A model generated the notes under the pieces. The model worked only from the letters and a program-made list of their open reading frames with translations, did no database searches and had not been told where the DNA came from. From positions 299,033 to 363,032 of the forward strand of contig NZ_CCXK01000016.1 in the NCBI RefSeq assembly GCF_000821305.1: a stretch of DNA of 64,000 nucleotides, given 5' to 3'. Position 1 is the first letter of the stretch. The number at the start of each line of letters is the position of its first letter. Made by a program: the position numbers and the translations under genes. This DNA is from Clostridium culturomicium (lineage in GTDB: Bacteria; Bacillota; Clostridia; Clostridiales; Clostridiaceae). Shown piece by piece: positions 27,409 through 35,598 of the stretch.

Positions 27409-28938
27409 TTACATTAACGGTGCAAAACCTCTTAGAATTGCCTGTCCTAACCCAATAATTAACCCACGATTACAGTCTTCGATTGTTATCTCCTTACTCT
27501 TAGCTATAGTGTCTAAAGCATCTGCTTTAATATCCCTTATAGCAGAAGTCTTATACATAAACACACCACATTCAAAATGAAGGTATAAACTTCTATAATC
27601 CATATTTATTGTACCTACTGTTGCAACCTCATCATCACATACAAAACTTTTAGCATGAATAAATCCAGGTGTATATTCATAAATCTTTACTCCGGCTTTT
27701 ATTAACTGAGCATAGTAAGATTGAGTTAATCTAAACACCGTCTTCTTATCAGGGATCCCTGGGGTTACAATTCTAACATCAACCCCTCTTTTAGCAGCTA
27801 AACATAATGCTGTTGTCATTTCATTGTCAATAATTAAATATGGTGTAAAAATATATACATATCTCTTTGCATTGTTAAGTATATTCATATATACACTTTC
27901 ACCAACTATCTCTCCATCTAATGGTGAGTCTCCATATGGCTGTACAAATCCATCAGAAGTAAATATATCTTCTTTATTTACATGTGGTCTGAATATTTCA
28001 TAATCATCATCAGTCTTTCTATATGCATTCCACATCTGTAAAAACATCAGAGTGAAATTCCATACTGCTTCACCTTTAATTCTAATTCCTGTATCTTTCC
28101 AATGTCCAAATCTGACTTTTTCATTTATATACTCATCAGCTAGATTAATGCCTCCGCTAAAAGCAGTATGTCCATCAATTACAGTTATTTTTCTATGATC
28201 TCTATTATTCATAGCCACAGAAAAAATTGGTATAAAAGGATTAAACGGTATACATTTTATTCCTTTAGCTTCCATTTGCTTATGATATCCATAAGGAAGT
28301 AATGATACACACCCTACATCATCATACAAAAGTCTTACATCTACTCCAGCTTTTGCTTTATCCTCTAATACCTTAAGAATACTATTCCACATGTGCCCCT
28401 CTTCAATTATAAAGTATTCCATAAATATAAAGTGTTTTGCTTTTTTTAACTCTTCAAGAAGAATTTTATAGCTTTCCTCTCCAATTTTATGATATTGAAC
28501 TTCTGTATTTTTATGAATTGGAAACCCTGCTGAATTTGCAATATAATATGCTTGTCCAGCAACATGTTCATCAAGAGTTCTAACTTCCTCAAATACAGCC
28601 TCATTCTGTCTTAAAAAGTGTCTGGTTTCACCAATAACTTTCGCAAGCTTCTCTCTCATAGCTTTAGATGGCTTTTTAGTTCCGAATGCTAAATATAGCA
28701 GACCTCCTAAAATTGGGAAAGTTAAAATTGGTATTATCCATGCTATTTTATATGCCGGATTCTCCGGTTTATTTATAATCCAAATTATTGCTACCCAGCT
28801 TAGTAATGCACATGCAAAAGAAATCTGCATAGAATAATTACTAAACGTAGCTAAAATACCAACAAACCAAGCTACTTGTATGGCAAGAATGATTCCGACA
28901 ATGACCATTCTACTTAACAAAAACTTTAATAATTTCAC
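27409..28938 (-). CDS. cls: Cardiolipin synthase
   Basis: The 509-residue membrane enzyme joins two phosphatidylglycerol molecules to form cardiolipin and glycerol. Two N-terminal membrane segments (PLDc_N, about residues 5-60) are followed by two phospholipase-D HKD motifs: NRDHRKITVIDG in the middle and IHAKSFVCDDEVATVGT near the end. The start is GTG 28938, preceded by GGGGG with a 7-base spacer. It is monocistronic. The sequence around its ribosome binding site recurs just downstream of cobalamin riboswitch 2. Confidence 0.93.
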   Translation of the reverse strand: MKLLKFLLSRMVIVGIILAIQVAWFVGILATFSNYSMQISFACALLSWVAIIWIINKPENPAYKIAWIIPILTFPILGGLLYLAFGTKKPSKAMREKLAKVIGETRHFLRQNEAVFEEVRTLDEHVAGQAYYIANSAGFPIHKNTEVQYHKIGEESYKILLEELKKAKHFIFMEYFIIEEGHMWNSILKVLEDKAKAGVDVRLLYDDVGCVSLLPYGYHKQMEAKGIKCIPFNPFIPIFSVAMNNRDHRKITVIDGHTAFSGGINLADEYINEKVRFGHWKDTGIRIKGEAVWNFTLMFLQMWNAYRKTDDDYEIFRPHVNKEDIFTSDGFVQPYGDSPLDGEIVGESVYMNILNNAKRYVYIFTPYLIIDNEMTTALCLAAKRGVDVRIVTPGIPDKKTVFRLTQSYYAQLIKAGVKIYEYTPGFIHAKSFVCDDEVATVGTINMDYRSLYLHFECGVFMYKTSAIRDIKADALDTIAKSKEITIEDCNRGLIIGLGQAILRGFAPLM

Positions 28939-29460
28939 TTAATCGCCCCCATACCTCGACTTAATGCCAATCATATTATCACTTAAAGTATTCTAACCTA
29001 TATCCCTGTTTTATTCAACTCCTTCAATTTGTACAGTCATTAAGGTGCACTACTCCTTATGATACCACTAACATATAAAATCTCATATAAACTAATAATA
29101 AAAAGATGGGTTTCCTCATCTCCTTATATTAATAATTATGATTTTTTTCTAAACCCTAAAGCTCCTGCTCCTAAAATCAATGCTGAAAGCAACATATATG
29201 CCTTTATCAATTCTATGCGTAAATTTCATAGCATTGATACCTTGTCCATATCACTAGGACCATATGTTCCCTCCTATATACTCACCATCCGTTTTCTCAA
29301 AATTCACTTTTATGTTTATACTTGAATATACCTTTTTACTTCATAACACCTCACCATATACAACTTATATACAATCACCTAACTGTAAAGTTTAATCTCA
29401 TTCAAATTTTAGTTATGCTCAAAGTAAAAGGACGCATGGCGCCCTTTTTATCTTCAACCA
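28939..29460. other. Intergenic region with a possible small hydrophobic peptide remnant
   Basis: No normal gene is visible in these 522 bases. On the minus strand, 29136-29195 could encode a 19-residue hydrophobic peptide, MLLSALILGAGALGFRKKS, with AAAGG upstream. The same frame extends upstream past one stop into a short plausible stretch (TYGPSDMDKVSML). This looks like the membrane-anchor end of a decayed gene, or a very small membrane peptide. A plus-strand frame over the same bases (29059-29325) has non-coding composition. Confidence 0.3.
29426..29448 (-). terminator. Terminator of the 66-residue gene
   Basis: AAAAGGACGC and GCGCCCTTTT form a 10-bp stem with one wobble pair and a 3-base loop, 12 bases past the stop. 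Confidence 0.65.
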
Positions 29461-29661
29461 TTAAATCTTTTTCTTATCTTTATATACTTCACTAAGCATA
29501 TTCAGGCAATGAAAATATTTTTTCTTTTCCTGTGGGGTTAAATACCCCTTAACCTCTTCTTTCGTTAAAAGCTTCATAATTTCATCTACTATAGATTCCG
29601 TAATATTTACTACATTGCTGCCTGGTAAAACTCCTTCATAATTATTTACACCTTTATCCAT
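29461..29661 (-). CDS. Hypothetical protein, 66 residues
   Basis: A small soluble, mainly helical protein with two likely helices (ESIVDEIMKLLTKEEV and TPQEKKKYFHCLNMLSEVY) separated by GYL. A single Cys and no membrane segment are present. The start at 29661 has AAGGAAGG upstream and a terminator lies downstream, so it is probably expressed as a single gene. I do not recognise it. Confidence 0.6.
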   Translation of the reverse strand: MDKGVNNYEGVLPGSNVVNITESIVDEIMKLLTKEEVKGYLTPQEKKKYFHCLNMLSEVYKDKKKI

Positions 29662-29809
29662 AGTCTTATCCTTCCTTAGTTTTTTTGTTATAACCCCTTA
29701 AGAATAATCTCTATTATAGGATTGACATTTTAATGTCCACATAATCATATATTTTAACGCCTATTAAATTTTTAATTTATTTCTCTTATTGCATGATTTT
29801 TTTCCAAAA

Positions 29810-29837
29810 TAAAAAAAACTTCTATTCACTAGAAGTT
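29810..29837 (-). terminator. Terminator of the agr/c-di-GMP operon
   Basis: AACTTCTA pairs with TAGAAGTT (8 bp, 5-base loop). On the minus strand a run of at least eight U follows. It lies 11 bases past the GGDEF/HD-GYP stop. Confidence 0.8.
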
Positions 29838-29847
29838 CCTTTTATAA

Positions 29848-31617
29848 TTAAAGTTTTAAATTATACTCATCATAAGTCAACGTTGAAATTGAATCTACCG
29901 CAGCCTCACTACCAGCCTCTATCTTGCCGATACATATCTGACCTGTTTTACTTGTAATGACCTTGATAAATGCCTCTACAATGTCTGGATCAAATTGTGA
30001 TCCACTACATTTACGCAACTCTTCTACGCCTTCCTCGTAAGTCTTGCGCTTATTATAAGGCCTATTAGAAGTCATCGCATCAAAGCTATCTACAACAGTT
30101 AGTACTCTTGCAAGATACGGTATATCTTCCCCCTTAAGATTATGTGGATATCCCTTTCCATCAAATCTCTCATGATGGAACTGAATTAGTGGAATTACAT
30201 CCTTTAAAGATTCAACTGGTTTAATGATTTCAACTCCGTTATTAGGATGCTGCTTTAATTCCCCCCACTCATCATTAGTTAACTTCATTTTTTTCACTAA
30301 TATATCCTTAGCTATATTAATTTTACCTATATCATGCATATATGCACCATATATCAACGTTGCTTTTTCTTTTTCTGATAGCTTTAACTGATCAGCTAAA
30401 AGCCTGCTATAAATAACAACTCTTTCAACATGACCATAGGTATATCTATCCTTAGCATTAATAACACTGATTAAAGTTTTTATTGATGCAACAAGCTCAA
30501 TATCCTTCTCATCACTAATGTTTTGTTTTATATCATCCAAGATTGAGGTATATGCCTCTACTCTGTTTTTATTAAAGAATTTAGCCCTATATAATGCATC
30601 ATCTGCACTTTTAATCAAATCCATATCATCCTTAGCCTTATCAGGAAATACTGAAATCCCAAAGGATGCTGTAATTTTACCATTAGGCTGATTTTCTTCT
30701 CCTTCAAAGTAAGTGCTTTCAATCTTTGCTCTAAGATTTTCTGCAATTCTCATTGCAATATCCTCTCTGGTATTTGGAAGAATAATTGCAAATTCTTCTC
30801 CCCCATATCTAGCAACAATATTATCCAGATCAACATTTTCTTTAATGACCGTTGCCATCTCTCTTAAAATAGTATCACCTTTTTGATGCCCATAAAGGTC
30901 ATTATAATGCTTAAAATAATCTATATCAATAAAAATCATGGACACAGGTTTGTGATCCATTTTTCCTTGCATAATTTTCTTTCTTAATTCATCATGAAAA
31001 TATCTATGATTATACACACCTGTAAGTCCATCTATATTAACTTGATCTTCTAACTGTTTAATATGCTCACTTTCAATCTTAACGTAAAAACCTAATGGCC
31101 ATGCAGTCAAAACAAAAATACCTGCTAAAATTAAATCATTCTCAAAATACACATTTATATCTCCTGGAACCATTATCAAATCCATTGCAAGTATTATTAT
31201 AGATGATATAAACGAAACAATAACTCCTTTTTTCATTCCAGACTCAATAGTTGTAGTTATTATAATAAATAAATATAAAAATTTATATTCACTTTCATAA
31301 GCACCACAAACAAATATAACAACTGTAAAAATAATAATAAATGCTACTGTTTCAATATTACTAATTAGATTACCATATTTATTTTTCATCTTACTCTTTG
31401 ATGAAAATGTCCACATAAAATATATTAAAACTAACACAAAAATCGGTAAAATTATGGACATTATTGTATAATATGCAACTGCAGAATTAGGCGCTATTCT
31501 ACCATCAGTAAATATATACTTACACACTATTATACCAACAAATAATAATGATGATAACTTAACTACTGAAACAATTTCACTAAGTTGCTTCCTCTTACTT
31601 TTCTCAACTTTGCTCAT
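29848..31617 (-). CDS. Membrane-bound GGDEF and HD-GYP c-di-GMP enzyme
   Basis: The 589-residue protein has an N-terminal region of six or more membrane segments (about residues 20-180), a GGDEF domain with an intact GGEEF motif (272-276), and an HD-GYP domain with HD at 428-429 and HHERFDGKGYP ending near 491. The first makes c-di-GMP, the second breaks it to GMP, and both sets of key residues are present. No RxxD inhibitory site precedes GGEEF. ATG 31617 is preferred over 31623 because GAGGG is then correctly spaced. It follows agrD by 54 bases with no U-tract terminator between, so it is probably part of the agr operon. Confidence 0.9.
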   Translation of the reverse strand: MSKVEKSKRKQLSEIVSVVKLSSLLFVGIIVCKYIFTDGRIAPNSAVAYYTIMSIILPIFVLVLIYFMWTFSSKSKMKNKYGNLISNIETVAFIIIFTVVIFVCGAYESEYKFLYLFIIITTTIESGMKKGVIVSFISSIIILAMDLIMVPGDINVYFENDLILAGIFVLTAWPLGFYVKIESEHIKQLEDQVNIDGLTGVYNHRYFHDELRKKIMQGKMDHKPVSMIFIDIDYFKHYNDLYGHQKGDTILREMATVIKENVDLDNIVARYGGEEFAIILPNTREDIAMRIAENLRAKIESTYFEGEENQPNGKITASFGISVFPDKAKDDMDLIKSADDALYRAKFFNKNRVEAYTSILDDIKQNISDEKDIELVASIKTLISVINAKDRYTYGHVERVVIYSRLLADQLKLSEKEKATLIYGAYMHDIGKINIAKDILVKKMKLTNDEWGELKQHPNNGVEIIKPVESLKDVIPLIQFHHERFDGKGYPHNLKGEDIPYLARVLTVVDSFDAMTSNRPYNKRKTYEEGVEELRKCSGSQFDPDIVEAFIKVITSKTGQICIGKIEAGSEAAVDSISTLTYDEYNLKL

Positions 31618-31635
31618 TTTCATCCCTCATAGATA

Positions 31636-31665
31636 TAATGGAACTAGATTTCTCCAGTCCCATTA
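31636..31665 (-). other. GAAA-tetraloop hairpin between agrD and the c-di-GMP gene
   Basis: On the minus-strand RNA, a 13-bp stem with two G-U pairs is capped by GAAA. No U tract follows, so it is not a normal terminator. It may stabilise or separate the agrBD and enzyme parts of the message. Confidence 0.5.
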
Positions 31666-31671
31666 CATAGA

Positions 31672-31797
31672 TTATTCGTCTCTTAAAGATTTTGGCTCTT
31701 CTGGTTGATAAAAACATGCCCAACATGCTGATGTTGCTACAAAAGAAGCAACTAAAGTTGCTACTGTTGCAACAGTCATAAATAGTTTCTTTTTCAT
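31672..31797 (-). CDS. agrD: AgrD-like autoinducing-peptide precursor
   Basis: This 41-residue gene is too short for ordinary gene finding but has an AGGAGGGAG ribosome binding site and lies 26 bases after agrB. The N-terminal amphipathic leader (1-21) precedes TSACWACF (22-29). The processing tail is YQPEEPKSLRDE (30-41). The tail is nearly identical to the C. perfringens precursor as I remember it (core TSACLWFT). By that alignment the thiolactone ring would be Cys25-Trp-Ala-Cys-Phe29. The second cysteine in the ring is unusual. AgrB would cut and cyclise the peptide for export. Confidence 0.88.
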   Translation of the reverse strand: MKKKLFMTVATVATLVASFVATSACWACFYQPEEPKSLRDE

Positions 31798-31823
31798 TAT
31801 ATTAGCTCCCTCCTATTTAATAA

Positions 31824-32456
31824 TTATTTAAATAAAGCATCTAATTTTCCTAATACTACATGTCCACATCTTGTTAACGAAAATATTTGCCACATCAACC
31901 CTATGTAGATGCATCCTGAGTACACTAACAGGTTTGCTTTTCTTGTAGCATAATACAGTAAAATACTTCCTAATACAATTACTAGATAGACACTTAGAAT
32001 CAGTAAAGAGCTTTTCTTTAACCGTTTACGTTTTGCTTCAGTTTTAATTGGCTTACTTGGACTATCTACAGGAACAAGCTTATATACACTATAATATGAC
32101 CATATAAAAATTATCACACCTGCAACATAAATAATTTCTAAATCAATATTAGCTTTTTTAATAACAACAGCCATACCAACACTTAATATTGTACCAATTA
32201 TTGTGCATATCCTTGGTGAACTTGCATGAATCCCACCCGATTGTTGTCGTAATATACTTATTGTTAACAATATTATTAAAGACTCAATTGCTACATTAAA
32301 AATAAATCCGACCAAAAAAACTATCAATATTGACATCAACATTTGAATAAATGCAAATATTCCATAATTAATCACTGCTGTTTTTTCACTATCTAAATTC
32401 AGTTCTCTTGAAATAGTGTTAGATATTTTATTACATATATCTTCTATACTAATCAT
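31824..32456 (-). CDS. agrB: AgrB-like peptide-processing membrane protease
   Basis: The 210-residue protein has about six membrane segments and the AgrB catalytic pair His77 and Cys84 in GGIHASSPRIC, the same numbering as in Staphylococcus AgrB. The PVDSPSKPI segment near 128-136 is also a family mark. It removes the AgrD tail and forms the thiolactone. Its start overlaps the preceding membrane-protein gene by 8 bases, indicating coupled translation, and agrD follows directly. No AgrC kinase or AgrA regulator lies nearby. Confidence 0.93.
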   Translation of the reverse strand: MISIEDICNKISNTISRELNLDSEKTAVINYGIFAFIQMLMSILIVFLVGFIFNVAIESLIILLTISILRQQSGGIHASSPRICTIIGTILSVGMAVVIKKANIDLEIIYVAGVIIFIWSYYSVYKLVPVDSPSKPIKTEAKRKRLKKSSLLILSVYLVIVLGSILLYYATRKANLLVYSGCIYIGLMWQIFSLTRCGHVVLGKLDALFK

Positions 32457-32916
32457 CTTTTAACTTCTTTCTTTTCTTTAATTGTCTATAGCATATCCAT
32501 ACTACTACTAGTAATCCTATCAAGGAAGGTAACGTATATAGTGTCTTTGTAACTGGATTAGAAATTATATTTTCTAAATTTTCACCAACTAACATACGTA
32601 ATATCATTATATTAATACCTTCTAATGCAAATAAAATAATTGCAGTTAAAAGCGAAGATTTTATTCCATCTATTATATCTGCCTTTATAACTGTACACGC
32701 AATTATAGTAAGCATTATAATATTCAAGATAGTGTGCACTCCATAATTAATAGGCAACATTCTTATAGTAAAAACGCATATTCCTAATAATACTGCAGAA
32801 ATAATAAATTGCTTACTCTCAATCTTAGTTTTAGTAAAAACATATGCTGCAAATATAAATACTAATACCTCTGGTATTAGCCTTGCAAATAATTCAAAAA
32901 TAGATAACTTTAACAT
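32449..32916 (-). CDS. Membrane protein of the agr operon, unknown function
   Basis: The 155-residue protein has about five hydrophobic segments (from FARLIPEVLVFIFAAYVF to LIGLLVVVWICY) and ends in a short basic/acidic tail (KKRKKLKDD). In size and pattern it resembles the membrane sensor half of AgrC-type kinases without any kinase domain, but I cannot confirm homology. It overlaps the DUF5317-like gene by 7 bases and agrB by 8 bases. This implies one tightly coupled message and a function tied to the peptide signal. Confidence 0.75.
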   Translation of the reverse strand: MLKLSIFELFARLIPEVLVFIFAAYVFTKTKIESKQFIISAVLLGICVFTIRMLPINYGVHTILNIIMLTIIACTVIKADIIDGIKSSLLTAIILFALEGINIMILRMLVGENLENIISNPVTKTLYTLPSLIGLLVVVWICYRQLKKRKKLKDD

Positions 32917-33470
32917 GTAATTTTTCCTCCCGCTGTCAATGCATTTGCTTTTTTTATAGCATTATATACTATCAAAAATACAAATACCCTTATAAATACG
33001 TCACCAATACTTAATACACTATATCCCAAATCAATAAAATCAGTTAATATTTTTAAATTAGTTTCACCATTTCCCAATATATGTATATCTTGTATTGTAT
33101 TAAACATTTCAGAATTAGTATATCCAGTCAAATATGATAATGTTGGATAAACCGGCATAAATCCATTATTAGCTTTTATAGCTAAATCATTTAGAAGTCC
33201 CCCACCAATCATAAATGCAGAACCAATAATTGCACTACTATAAATTTCATATTTATATACTAAACATAAATATATTGCTAAATAAAAACTTTTTGACATA
33301 GCTAAATAGCTTACTGCAGAATAATTACCTGAAAAAATCATAACTTGTACAATACAATTAATGATTTCCATAACTATGATTGGATATATTGCCCAGCTTT
33401 TAAATATAAGCTTAATATCATATCCTTTTAATTTAGCCACCAAAAAGGCTATTAATATAGTCTCTAGCAT
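32910..33470 (-). CDS. DUF5317-like membrane protein, first gene of the agr operon
   Basis: The 186-residue protein has about five hydrophobic segments, the motif ANNGFMPVYPTLS (about residue 101-113) and a late SIGDVFIRVFVFLIVY helix. This combination resembles DUF5317 proteins. ATG 33470 has GGGAGGAAAT upstream, so the longer frame from 33485 is not used. It heads the operon from a TATAAT-containing promoter. The family function is unknown. Confidence 0.7.
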   Translation of the reverse strand: MLETILIAFLVAKLKGYDIKLIFKSWAIYPIIVMEIINCIVQVMIFSGNYSAVSYLAMSKSFYLAIYLCLVYKYEIYSSAIIGSAFMIGGGLLNDLAIKANNGFMPVYPTLSYLTGYTNSEMFNTIQDIHILGNGETNLKILTDFIDLGYSVLSIGDVFIRVFVFLIVYNAIKKANALTAGGKITC

Positions 33471-33497
33471 ATTTCCTCCCAGCAAAGCTAACCGAAG

Positions 33498-33574
33498 TTT
33501 CTACAATTTCATATATAATTTTGTATTTTTTCTACAACATACATTATACTCTCTATTCCATTATTTTTCTACAT
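33498..33574 (-). promoter_or_regulatory. agr operon promoter with three TTGTAGAAA-like repeats
   Basis: On the minus strand, TATAAT at 33543-33548 is a good -10 box. The -35 position (33566-33571) reads TAGAAA and falls inside the first of three direct repeats of (T)TGTAGAAA, at 33566-33574, 33529-33537 and 33498-33506. The repeat starts are 37 and 31 bases apart. Such repeats around a start site suggest a regulator binding site, but the region is AT-rich and chance cannot be excluded. Confidence 0.5.
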
Positions 33575-33600
33575 AATTTATCCATTTTCAGAAATAAAAT

Positions 33601-33626
33601 AAAAGGCATCAAACATGACACCTTTT
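33601..33626 (-). terminator. Terminator of the holin-like gene
   Basis: On the minus strand, AAAAGGTGTCA pairs with TGATGCCTTTT (11 bp with two G-U pairs, 4-base loop), followed by ATTTTATTT. It separates the holin-like gene from the agr operon. Confidence 0.65.
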
Positions 33627-33660
33627 ATAAAAAATAATTTAATTATATTTTATTATGATA

Positions 33661-34155
33661 TTAATTTATTTTATCATTTGTATTGGTATTTCTCCTTTGA
33701 TTGCTTAAACTTGTATTCTCTTCTACCGGCGTAGCTATAGTCGCGGCTGTAGTCATATTATTGCTTTCTGGTGTTTTATTGCTGTCAGCATTTTGTTCTT
33801 GTCCATTATCAGTGCTTGGTTGAATATCTATGCTGATGTTTTTCTTTTGCCCATTAGTAATTTTAGGAATTTGTATATTTCCAATAGCCACATCATAACC
33901 ACCACAGAGAATAGTTGAAATTAAAAGTGAATTTATAATTAATAAATATGCATTTCCTAAAGTTAAAGTAAAGCTTCCTGTTACATATTTTACTATAAGT
34001 AGATGAATTACAGCTAATAAAAATGTGTAAACTTTAGTTGGAATTTTTTTTATAATTGGTAATCCCTTTGTACAATAAACTAATAGTTCCACACCAACGA
34101 TGGTACCAGTGAACCCAGCTAAAAATTCCATATTAACAAAGTTATTTATATCCAT
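33661..34155 (-). CDS. Holin-like small membrane protein with a polar tail
   Basis: The 164-residue protein has three hydrophobic segments (about residues 9-30, 40-58 and 66-90). The pattern FLAGFTGTIVGVELLVYCTK...IPTKVYTFLLAV...NAYLLIINSLL...GGYDVA resembles a family of phage-type holins found in Firmicutes. A 60-residue tail very rich in Asn, Thr, Gln and Ser follows, which ordinary holins lack. There are no phage genes around. ATG 34155 follows AAGGAGG. It lies directly upstream of the agr operon on the same strand but has its own terminator. Confidence 0.55.
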   Translation of the reverse strand: MDINNFVNMEFLAGFTGTIVGVELLVYCTKGLPIIKKIPTKVYTFLLAVIHLLIVKYVTGSFTLTLGNAYLLIINSLLISTILCGGYDVAIGNIQIPKITNGQKKNISIDIQPSTDNGQEQNADSNKTPESNNMTTAATIATPVEENTSLSNQRRNTNTNDKIN

Positions 34156-34312
34156 GTACAACCTCCTTATATTGCTATATTATTATGAATGCAAGTACAA
34201 CTGTAATTGATACAGTATTTAATTTATTTTTTCACCTTTATTTCTATGAATTTTTCTAATTTTCTCCTCTTACGTTATATGTTCCAAAGCATGTCCACTA
34301 TGTCGTCAAAAT

Positions 34313-34351
34313 AAAAAAATCCTTGAGCTGTTTATCACAGCCTCAAGGATT
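34313..34351 (-). terminator. Terminator of the nucleoside transporter gene
   Basis: AATCCTTGAG and CTCAAGGATT with an inner CTGT/ACAG pair (one bulge) form a long stem. On the minus strand it ends in seven U. Confidence 0.75.
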
Positions 34352-34389
34352 CCTTAATATAAATTTTTCTTATATAGTTGTTTAAAATC

Positions 34390-35556
34390 TTATAATACTA
34401 AACCAACTACAGCTCCAGTTAATAAATTTACTGCTGTTGCAACAATTAAAGCCTTAACTCCAAGCTTTGCAACCACATTAATTTTATTTGGTGCTACCGC
34501 TGAATATCCTCCAATTAATATCCCTATACTTCCAATCCCTGCAAAGCCACAAAGTGCAGTTGTTATCATTGCCTTTGTATTTGCTGAAAGCATAGCAAAC
34601 TGTGGTAACCCAAAGGCTACTGCTTCATTAGTTACAAGCTTTGTAGCTAATATTTCCGAAGCTAACTGTAACTCAGTTGAAGGAACTCCCATTAATATAG
34701 CTAATGGTTTAAATACTATTCCAAGCATTGATTGAAGTGTAACTCCAGGAGCAAAAATTCCTATAAAGTTATTTATCATTGCAACTATTGATAAAAATAC
34801 TATTAAAGCAACTGCTATACCAATAACACCTTTAAATCCAGCCATAGCATAATTCATCATAGTTTCAATAACATTAACACCTTTATCATCTTCAATTTCG
34901 ATTTTGCCAGCATCATACTGAGTAGGCATTACTATTTGAGTTAAAACAAAAGTACTGAATACGGTCAGTGGCATTGAAACAATAATCCACTCCATTGAAG
35001 CTCCATAAGATGCATACAATCCAACCACTGATGCACTAATAGATGTCATTCCTCCCACAAGTGTTGCAAAAATAACTGAATCCTTTGCACTTGGAAGATA
35101 AGATTTTGTTACAAATAAACTTTCTGACTGTCCTAGAAACATATTGGCAACCCCATTTACTGCAACCAAAGTATCTACCCTTAAAATTCTAGCAACAAAC
35201 TTTCCTACTATGGATATAAATTTTTGTAAAACATTAAAATGAAATAAAATTCCCATAAGTGCACTTATAAACACTATTGGAAGCAATGCATTTATAAAAA
35301 ATACATAGTTTTCAGTTATGCCACCAAATACAAAGCTTATTCCTTCAGTAGATTGACTAATCACCCAGGTAAAACCGTTAGCTAACCATTCTATCCCTTT
35401 CCATAATGGTGTTTTTATCAGCAGAACTGCTAATAAAAGTTGTCCAAAGAAGGCTACAAGAACACTTCTCCATTGAATATTATTCTTTTCTGTTGAAAAC
35501 AAGTATGCTACACCAATACACAGTGCCATACCTATAACTGCAAATAGTTTTTCCAT
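34390..35556 (-). CDS. nupC: Concentrative nucleoside transporter (NupC/CNT family)
   Basis: The 388-residue membrane protein imports nucleosides with H+ or Na+. CNT signatures are clear: NMFLGQSESLFV (about residues 138-149), ASEILATKLVTNEAVAF (about 301-320) and the C-terminal CGFAGIGSIGI. Length and 8-10 membrane segments are typical. The gene has its own terminator. The 30-base palindrome upstream (35599-35628) may also influence its expression. Confidence 0.9.
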   Translation of the reverse strand: MEKLFAVIGMALCIGVAYLFSTEKNNIQWRSVLVAFFGQLLLAVLLIKTPLWKGIEWLANGFTWVISQSTEGISFVFGGITENYVFFINALLPIVFISALMGILFHFNVLQKFISIVGKFVARILRVDTLVAVNGVANMFLGQSESLFVTKSYLPSAKDSVIFATLVGGMTSISASVVGLYASYGASMEWIIVSMPLTVFSTFVLTQIVMPTQYDAGKIEIEDDKGVNVIETMMNYAMAGFKGVIGIAVALIVFLSIVAMINNFIGIFAPGVTLQSMLGIVFKPLAILMGVPSTELQLASEILATKLVTNEAVAFGLPQFAMLSANTKAMITTALCGFAGIGSIGILIGGYSAVAPNKINVVAKLGVKALIVATAVNLLTGAVVGLVL

Positions 35557-35598
35557 GTTTTTTCAAACCTTTCATCTTTAGTAAAATATATTAATATA

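Noticed and set aside
29059..29325. Plus-strand 88-residue frame
   Set aside because: Composition is that of non-coding AT-rich DNA, it has no ribosome binding site, and it overlaps a more plausible minus-strand remnant.
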